Assembly (NCBI RefSeq): GCF_026008515.1
Contig: NZ_BQYM01000003.1
Location: 1 to 64,000 of the forward strand
Length of the DNA: 64,000 bases
Direction: 5' to 3'
Source of the DNA: Hoyosella levis
GTDB lineage: Bacteria > Actinomycetota > Actinomycetes > Mycobacteriales > Mycobacteriaceae
Shown: positions 59,163 through 64,000 of the stretch, in pieces
How the letters are laid out: each line of letters starts with the position of its first letter
Position numbering within the stretch: position 1 is the stretch's first letter
The notes under the pieces: model-generated
Databases searched by the model: none
What the model was told of the DNA's origin: nothing
What the model saw: the letters and a program-made list of their open reading frames with translations, nothing else
Position numbers and translations under genes: made by a program

Positions 59163-59993
59163 TCACACGGTCGCGGAAGCGTGGGGCTCGCGTACTCCGG
59201 CGGCAAGCTCGCGGGTGAGCGCCGAAACGGCATCGATGCTGTCCTCGGCGGCGCTGACGAGCGCGGATCCCACGATGACCGCATCGGCATAGCGCGCGAT
59301 CTCGGCCGCCTGGGCGCGATCGCGCACGCCGAGCCCGATCCCGATGGGGATGTCGCTGTGCTGGCGGATGCGGGCGACGAGGTCAGGGGCGGAGTGGGAG
59401 ACGGCATCGCGGGCACCGGTGACGCCCATGGTCGATGCCGCGTAGACAAAGCCGCGGCACTGGTCGAGCGTCGTGGCCAGGCGCTCCTCCGTGGAGGACG
59501 GGGCGACGAGGAAGATCCGGTCGAGGCCGTGCTCGGTGGACGCGGCGATCCAGTCGTGGGCCTCGTCGGGGATCAGGTCGGGAGTGATGAGGCCGAGCCC
59601 GCCCGCTTCGGCAAGATCCCGGGCGAACGCGTCGACGCCATACTTGAGCACCGGGTTCCAGTAGGTCATGACCACGGCATTGCCGCCGAGCTCCTTGATA
59701 TGGGCGACCGAGTCGAAGACGTCCCGGACCCGGAAGCCATTGCGCCGGGCGGTTCCGGCGGCGTTCTGGATGGTGGGGCCATCCATGACGGGGTCGGAGT
59801 ACGGGACGCCGACCTCGATGATGTCGCAGCCTGCCTCGACGAGCGCGGCGAAAAGGTCGCGGGAGGTCGCCTTGTCGGGGTAGCCGGCAGGGAGGTATCC
59901 GACGAGGGCGGAGCGGCCCTCGGCCTTGCAGCGCGCGAAGATCGGCGCGAGGCGGGAGCCGGATGGATCGCTTGGGCTGATGGGTGCGGTCAC
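59163..59993 (-). CDS. trpA: Tryptophan synthase alpha chain
   Basis: Cleaves indole-3-glycerol phosphate to indole, passed to TrpB. The 276-residue barrel has the catalytic Glu in [13 protein letters not shown] and Asp in PDLIPDEA-equivalent loops, and [10 protein letters not shown] near the phosphate site. The GTG at 59993 overlaps the trpB stop (GTGA) with GGGGAG six bases upstream. Confidence 0.96.
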   Translation of the reverse strand: MTAPISPSDPSGSRLAPIFARCKAEGRSALVGYLPAGYPDKATSRDLFAALVEAGCDIIEVGVPYSDPVMDGPTIQNAAGTARRNGFRVRDVFDSVAHIKELGGNAVVMTYWNPVLKYGVDAFARDLAEAGGLGLITPDLIPDEAHDWIAASTEHGLDRIFLVAPSSTEERLATTLDQCRGFVYAASTMGVTGARDAVSHSAPDLVARIRQHSDIPIGIGLGVRDRAQAAEIARYADAVIVGSALVSAAEDSIDAVSALTRELAAGVREPHASATV

Positions 59994-61309
59994 TGCGCGC
60001 TCTCCCCTTCGGTCTCGGTGGCACTGGCCGGGGCGAGCTCGAACCATTCCGCTGCGGTGGCGACGTCCTTGTCGCCGCGTCCCGAGAGGTTCACCACGAT
60101 GATCGCGTTCTCCCCGAGCTCGCGGCCGAGCACGAGGGCCCCAGCGATGGCGTGGGCCGACTCGATCGCGGGGATGATGCCCTCCGTGCGGCAGAGCAGC
60201 GCGAACGCGTCCATCGCATCGGTGTCGGTGGCCGAGCGGTACTCGGCGCGGCCGATGTCGTTGAGGTAGGAGTGCTCGGGTCCCACTCCGGGATAGTCGA
60301 GCCCAGCGGAGATCGAGTGCGATTCGATGGTCTGGCCGTCGTCGTCCTGCAGCAGGTAGGAGAACGCGCCGTGCAGCGCGCCGGGAGTGCCACCGCCGAT
60401 CGTGGCCGCGTGGCGCCCGGTATCGACGCCGTCGCCGCCCGCCTCGATGCCCACTAGCCGGACATCAGGGTCGCCGATGAAGGCGTGGAACAGGCCGATG
60501 GCGTTGGAGCCGCCACCGACGCAGGCAACCGCGGCGTCGGGAAGCCGTCCCGCGAGCGCCTGGATCTGGACGCGGGCCTCGAGCCCGATGATGCGCTGGA
60601 AATCGCGCACCATCAGCGGGAAGGGGTGGGGTCCGGCCACGGTGCCGAAGCAGTAATAGGTGTCGTCAGCGTGGGCGACCCAGTCCCGCAGGGCCTCGTT
60701 GATGGCGTCCTTGAGGGTCTTCGAGCCGGTCTCGACGGCGACGACCTCCGCGCCGAGCAGTCGCATCCGTGCCACGTTGAGGGCCTGCCGGTCGGTATCG
60801 ACCTTGCCCATGTAGATCACGCAATCGAGGCCGAGGAGGGCGCACGCGGTGGCGGTGGCCACGCCATGCTGCCCGGCACCGGTCTCGGCGATGACGCGGG
60901 TCTTGCCCATGCGCTGCGCGAGCAGAGCCTGCCCGAGCACGTTGTTGATCTTGTGCGAGCCGGTGTGGTTGAGATCCTCGCGCTTGAGGAAGATGCGCGC
61001 GCCGCCCGCATGCTCGCTCAGGCGCTTCGCCTCGTACAACGGGGAGGGCCGTCCGGAATAGTCGCGGTGCAGGCGATCAAGCTCGTTGAGGAAGCCATCG
61101 TCGGCGCGGGCCTTCTCGTACTCCGCGGTGGTCTCCTCGATCACGGCCATCAGCGCCTCGGGCACGTACCGGCCGCCGAATGCCCCGAAATGCCCGCCCG
61201 CGTCGGGGTCGGAGGGGCTGCGCTCGGTGAGCCCGGCGCTCGCCCGGGGCATGTGCTGCCCGCCGGGCTGCGCGGCTGCCTTGAGATCCACAGGTTCGAA
61301 CGGCGTCAT
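59990..61309 (-). CDS. trpB: Tryptophan synthase beta chain
   Basis: PLP enzyme that condenses indole and serine to tryptophan. The 439-residue protein has [11 protein letters not shown], the PLP lysine in [23 protein letters not shown] and VGGGSNAIG. The ATG at 61309 was chosen because CAGACT lies six bases upstream and its N-terminal length is closest to the mycobacterial protein. An ATG at 61381 overlapping the trpC stop (ATGA) would add 24 residues and is a real alternative. Confidence 0.94.
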   Translation of the reverse strand: MTPFEPVDLKAAAQPGGQHMPRASAGLTERSPSDPDAGGHFGAFGGRYVPEALMAVIEETTAEYEKARADDGFLNELDRLHRDYSGRPSPLYEAKRLSEHAGGARIFLKREDLNHTGSHKINNVLGQALLAQRMGKTRVIAETGAGQHGVATATACALLGLDCVIYMGKVDTDRQALNVARMRLLGAEVVAVETGSKTLKDAINEALRDWVAHADDTYYCFGTVAGPHPFPLMVRDFQRIIGLEARVQIQALAGRLPDAAVACVGGGSNAIGLFHAFIGDPDVRLVGIEAGGDGVDTGRHAATIGGGTPGALHGAFSYLLQDDDGQTIESHSISAGLDYPGVGPEHSYLNDIGRAEYRSATDTDAMDAFALLCRTEGIIPAIESAHAIAGALVLGRELGENAIIVVNLSGRGDKDVATAAEWFELAPASATETEGESAQ

Positions 61310-61377
61310 GCCGCCAGTCTGCCCCACTTCGCTACTTCCTGTTCCCATGTCGGTTGCCGGCCCCGTCGCGCGCCGGG

Positions 61378-62193
61378 TCATCCCTTGCGCGCTGGCTTCG
61401 GGCAGGAGGGGTGCGTGCCCGCGGTCACGAGATCGGAGACGGCCGCTCGCGGATCGCCACTGGTCACCAGGCCCTCCCCGACCAGTACAGCGTCGGCGCC
61501 AGCGCCCGCGTAGGCCAGCAGGTCTGCCGGGCCGCGAACGCCGGACTCCGCGATCTTGATGACGTTGCTGGGCAGGCCGGGCGCGATGCGCGCGAAGCAG
61601 TCCCGATCGACCTCGAGGGTCTTGAGGTCCCGGGCATTCACGCCGATCACGCTGGCTCCGGCCTCGAGCGCCCGGTCCGCCTCCTCCTCGGTATGCACCT
61701 CGACGAGCGCGGTCATGCCCAGGGACTCGGTGCGGTCGAGCAGGGAGACGAGCACGTCCTGCTCGAGCGCGGCAACGATGAGCAGGATGACGTCCGCGCC
61801 GTGGGCACGTGCCTCATGGACCTGGTAGGGGCCGACAATGAAATCCTTGCGCAGCACCGGGATGCGGACCGCGGCGCGGACGGCGTCGAGATCGGCAAGC
61901 GACCCCTGGAAGCGGCGCTCCTCGGTGAGGACGCTGATCACGCGGGCACCACCGAGCTCGTACTCGTGGGCGAGGACAGCGGGATCCGGGATGTTGGCAA
62001 GCGCGCCCCGCGACGGGCTCGCTCGCTTGACCTCGGCGATCACCGCGATCCCCGGCTCGCGCAGCGCCGCGGTCGCGTCGAGGGCAGCCGGAGCTTGCTT
62101 GGCCAGCTTCTTTACCGCCGCGAGGTCAAGGGCGGACTCCCTGGCAGCGACATCCGCACGCACGCCGTCGAGTATGGAGTCGAGAACGGTCAT
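61378..62193 (-). CDS. trpC: Indole-3-glycerol phosphate synthase
   Basis: Converts CdRP to indole-3-glycerol phosphate. The 271-residue barrel has the IGPS signature [14 protein letters not shown], the catalytic Lys in [12 protein letters not shown], and [12 protein letters not shown]. The ATG at 62193 follows GGGGG by four bases. It is separated from the upstream membrane-protein gene by 91 bases with no other feature seen. trpD is not in the window. Confidence 0.96.
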   Translation of the reverse strand: MTVLDSILDGVRADVAARESALDLAAVKKLAKQAPAALDATAALREPGIAVIAEVKRASPSRGALANIPDPAVLAHEYELGGARVISVLTEERRFQGSLADLDAVRAAVRIPVLRKDFIVGPYQVHEARAHGADVILLIVAALEQDVLVSLLDRTESLGMTALVEVHTEEEADRALEAGASVIGVNARDLKTLEVDRDCFARIAPGLPSNVIKIAESGVRGPADLLAYAGAGADAVLVGEGLVTSGDPRAAVSDLVTAGTHPSCPKPARKG

Positions 62194-62284
62194 CCTGCCC
62201 CCACGTGTCCTTTCCGTCGACGAGTGCATCCGCGCGCTGCGCGGTCGATCATCATCATGACGCACCGTCATTGCTCGTTGTCGT

Positions 62285-62938
62285 CTAGGGCCTTGGCTCA
62301 GGGCCATCGGTGGTCGGGTCCTCGCCCGCGTCGAGCGCGTCCCAGAGCAACCGATCGCTCAATGGTATGCCTGACGCTTCCCGCGCCGAAATCGGCCCGC
62401 TCGCCAGGCCTGTCCGGGCGTTCGCCTTGCGCACTGCCGGGGTGGCGTACGCGTTGTCCAGGTTGGCCCCGGGACGCGGAGCGCGGGCGAGGAGCAGCGC
62501 CGCGGCGATGCCCAGCGCTGCCGCGGCAACAGCGACGAGTGGTGCCACGGGATTGCTCGTGATGCCGGTGGCTTCCGCCCGCGCGGGCAGCTCGGCGAGC
62601 CTGCGGACCCGATCCGCATCCAGACCGCCGAGGACCATCCGGACCGGCTCGACGAGCGCGAGAGCGGACAACACGCCGATCGCGAGAGCCAGGAGTGGCT
62701 GCGCCCGGCCCCGGGCCACGAGAGCGACCAGCAGTGCCGCCCCGATGGCAAGGGCGAGAGGGGCGAGGCCGGCCGCCCAATCGGCGCCCACGATCGTGGC
62801 GCTATACGGCGGCCGCAGGCCATCGAGCACGGTGTAGGAGACCCAGCGCAGTCGCGATGACCCCCAGAGCAGCACCGCGGCGAGCAGCGCGAGGACCAGC
62901 GCGCGCCTCCGGAGCTGCCCGCTCGGCCTCGCGGTCAT
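62285..62938 (-). CDS. Trp-operon-associated membrane protein (TIGR02234 type)
   Basis: 217-residue protein with four hydrophobic segments (about 12-27, 55-75, 81-96, 132-150) and the characteristic [20 protein letters not shown]-like loop after the first. It sits between trpE and trpC in most Mycobacteriales (Rv1610 in M. tuberculosis from memory). Its function is unknown, and its fixed place suggests tryptophan uptake or precursor handling. ATG overlaps the trpE stop by four bases; the C-terminal 60 residues are hydrophilic. Confidence 0.9.
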   Translation of the reverse strand: MTARPSGQLRRRALVLALLAAVLLWGSSRLRWVSYTVLDGLRPPYSATIVGADWAAGLAPLALAIGAALLVALVARGRAQPLLALAIGVLSALALVEPVRMVLGGLDADRVRRLAELPARAEATGITSNPVAPLVAVAAAALGIAAALLLARAPRPGANLDNAYATPAVRKANARTGLASGPISAREASGIPLSDRLLWDALDAGEDPTTDGPEPRP

Positions 62939-64000
62939 GATGACGCAGGAATATCGGACGCAGGATCTGCGGAGGCAGGTGCGGTCATGGGCTCGATGGT
63001 GCCTGCCGCGGCGACTGCTTTCAACACCGCCATCGCCTTGCTTCGCGACTCATTGTCCTCGTACTCGGGCTCCGAGTCGGCAACGATGCCCCCACCCGCT
63101 TGCACATAGGCCTTGCCGTCCTTGAGCAGCGCGGTGCGGATCGCGATGGCGGTATCAGCATTGCCCGTGAAGTCGAGGTAGCCGACGATGCCGCCGTAGA
63201 GGCCGCGGCGTGTGAGCTCGAGCTCGTCGATGATCTCCATGGCGCGGACCTTCGGCGCGCCCGACAGCGTGCCGGCCGGGAAGCAGGCCGTGATCGCGTC
63301 GAGCGCGGTCCGCCCCTCGGTGAGCTGGCCGGTCACCGTCGACACCATGTGCATCACGTGGCTGTATCGCTCGATGTGGCGGTAGTCGGACACCTTGACG
63401 GTGCCGGGCCTGCACACCCGGCCGAGGTCGTTGCGGCCAAGGTCGACGAGCATGAGGTGCTCGGCGTTCTCCTTCTCGTCGGCGAGCAAGTCCTTCTCCA
63501 GGAGGATGTCGTCCTCGTCGCTGGCGCCGCGCCAGCGCGTCCCGGCGATGGGATGAGTGGTCGCGACGCCCTCCTGGACGGTCACGAGGGCCTCGGGGCT
63601 CGAGCCCACGATGGTGAACGCGGTCTCGTCGGGCAGTCCGTCGCCCTGCGCGCTCGCACCCGGATCGGCGGGCACGCGCATCAAGTACATGTAGGGGCTC
63701 GGATTGGAGGCTCGCAGCATGCGGTAGACGTCGAGCCCGTCGGCGTCGGTGTCCATCTCGAAGCGCTGGGATAGCACTACCTGGAATGCCTCGCCCTCCT
63801 CGATCTCGTGGACGACCTGGGTCACTGCCGCGCCGAACTCCTCGCTGGTGCGCTGCCGCACGAAGCCGGGCTCGGGCCGGCTGAAGGTGGAGACCGTGGA
63901 GGCAGCGGGCGCGCCGAGGGCGGCGGTCATCGCGTCGAGCCTGGCGACCGCTGCGTCATAGGCCTCGTCCGCGCGCTCGGCGGTGCCGTCCCAGTTGACG
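62935..64000 (-). CDS. trpE: Anthranilate synthase component I (5' end beyond window)
   Basis: Converts chorismate to anthranilate using ammonia or a glutaminase partner; first gene of the trp operon. The last 355 residues are present and the N-terminal third, with the feedback-inhibition site, lies past the right edge. Visible chorismate-binding motifs include [72 protein letters not shown] and [10 protein letters not shown]. It ends ATGA on the next gene. Confidence 0.97.
   Translation of the reverse strand, partial: VNWDGTAERADEAYDAAVARLDAMTAALGAPAASTVSTFSRPEPGFVRQRTSEEFGAAVTQVVHEIEEGEAFQVVLSQRFEMDTDADGLDVYRMLRASNPSPYMYLMRVPADPGASAQGDGLPDETAFTIVGSSPEALVTVQEGVATTHPIAGTRWRGASDEDDILLEKDLLADEKENAEHLMLVDLGRNDLGRVCRPGTVKVSDYRHIERYSHVMHMVSTVTGQLTEGRTALDAITACFPAGTLSGAPKVRAMEIIDELELTRRGLYGGIVGYLDFTGNADTAIAIRTALLKDGKAYVQAGGGIVADSEPEYEDNESRSKAMAVLKAVAAAGTIEPMTAPASADPASDIPASS

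Overview
The window is one continuous stretch of core chromosome from a high-GC actinobacterium. Gene content and order point to the order Mycobacteriales. From memory, the order tyrS, mpg, lipase/acyl-CoA ligase fusion, arg cluster, pheTS, rRNA methyltransferase, rplT-rpmI-infC, uvrA, uspA, uvrB, coaE, rpsA, polA, liv genes, ANTAR regulator, pyk, lgt, trp operon follows M. tuberculosis H37Rv from about Rv1689 down to Rv1609. Many proteins look most like their mycobacterial counterparts: UvrB, RpsA, TyrS, the TB15.3-type UspA and PyrK-type Pyk. Differences (no PE/PGRS gene between argC and pheT, a liv operon, a HelD helicase, a GT-C/hydrolase pair) suggest a relative rather than Mycobacterium itself. 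I see no insertion sequence, prophage, CRISPR array or plasmid gene.

Layout. 1-677: the first bases of a 16S rRNA gene (minus strand) with its leader and promoter, just downstream of tyrS, the position of rrnB in fast-growing mycobacteria. 678-5869: tyrS, 3-methyladenine glycosylase, a Trm112-like protein and a hydrolase/acyl-CoA ligase fusion. 6002-14551: the arginine operon argCJBDFRGH (minus). 14591-21169: a hypothetical protein, pheT, pheS, an rRNA/tRNA methyltransferase, rplT, rpmI and infC (all minus). 21472-35479: nucleotide excision repair genes uvrA and uvrB, a metallo-hydrolase, a DoxX-like protein, HelD, UspA, coaE and rpsA. 35800-45164: accessory genes: a PadR/membrane-protein pair, a methyltransferase, a GT-C-like membrane protein, hydrolase, thioredoxin, a decarboxylating dehydrogenase, a 2H phosphoesterase, an AraC regulator and a D-arginine-dehydrogenase-like oxidase. 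45166-47913: polA. 48130-53796: a branched-chain amino-acid ABC transporter whose binding protein is convergent with the permease/ATPase genes. 53972-57432: an ANTAR response regulator, a tRNA, a K+ channel and pyruvate kinase. 57530-64000: DUF2752, lgt and trpA, trpB, trpC, a trp-associated membrane protein and trpE (truncated by the window end).

Expression signals. Several genes have a NANNNT -10 hexamer 6 or 7 bases before the start codon and no Shine-Dalgarno, the pattern of leaderless transcripts (argC, uvrB, the DUF402 gene, padR, polA, pyk, others). The best case is argC, where a 16-bp ArgR-type operator overlaps the -35 box and spacer. infC starts with ATC behind a perfect ribosome-binding site, and two genes (mpg, the SPOUT methyltransferase) appear to use CTG.

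Non-coding structure. Two families of intergenic palindromes stand out. One is a roughly 73-bp element with arms built on CAAACGCGATAGAA (29110-29183 and 52330-52402), both copies between convergent genes. The other is a set of GTGGAAAC/GTTTCCAC hairpins (21942-21982, 53937-53957, 55904-55944) downstream of genes. GC-rich hairpins without T-tracts mark most other gene ends.
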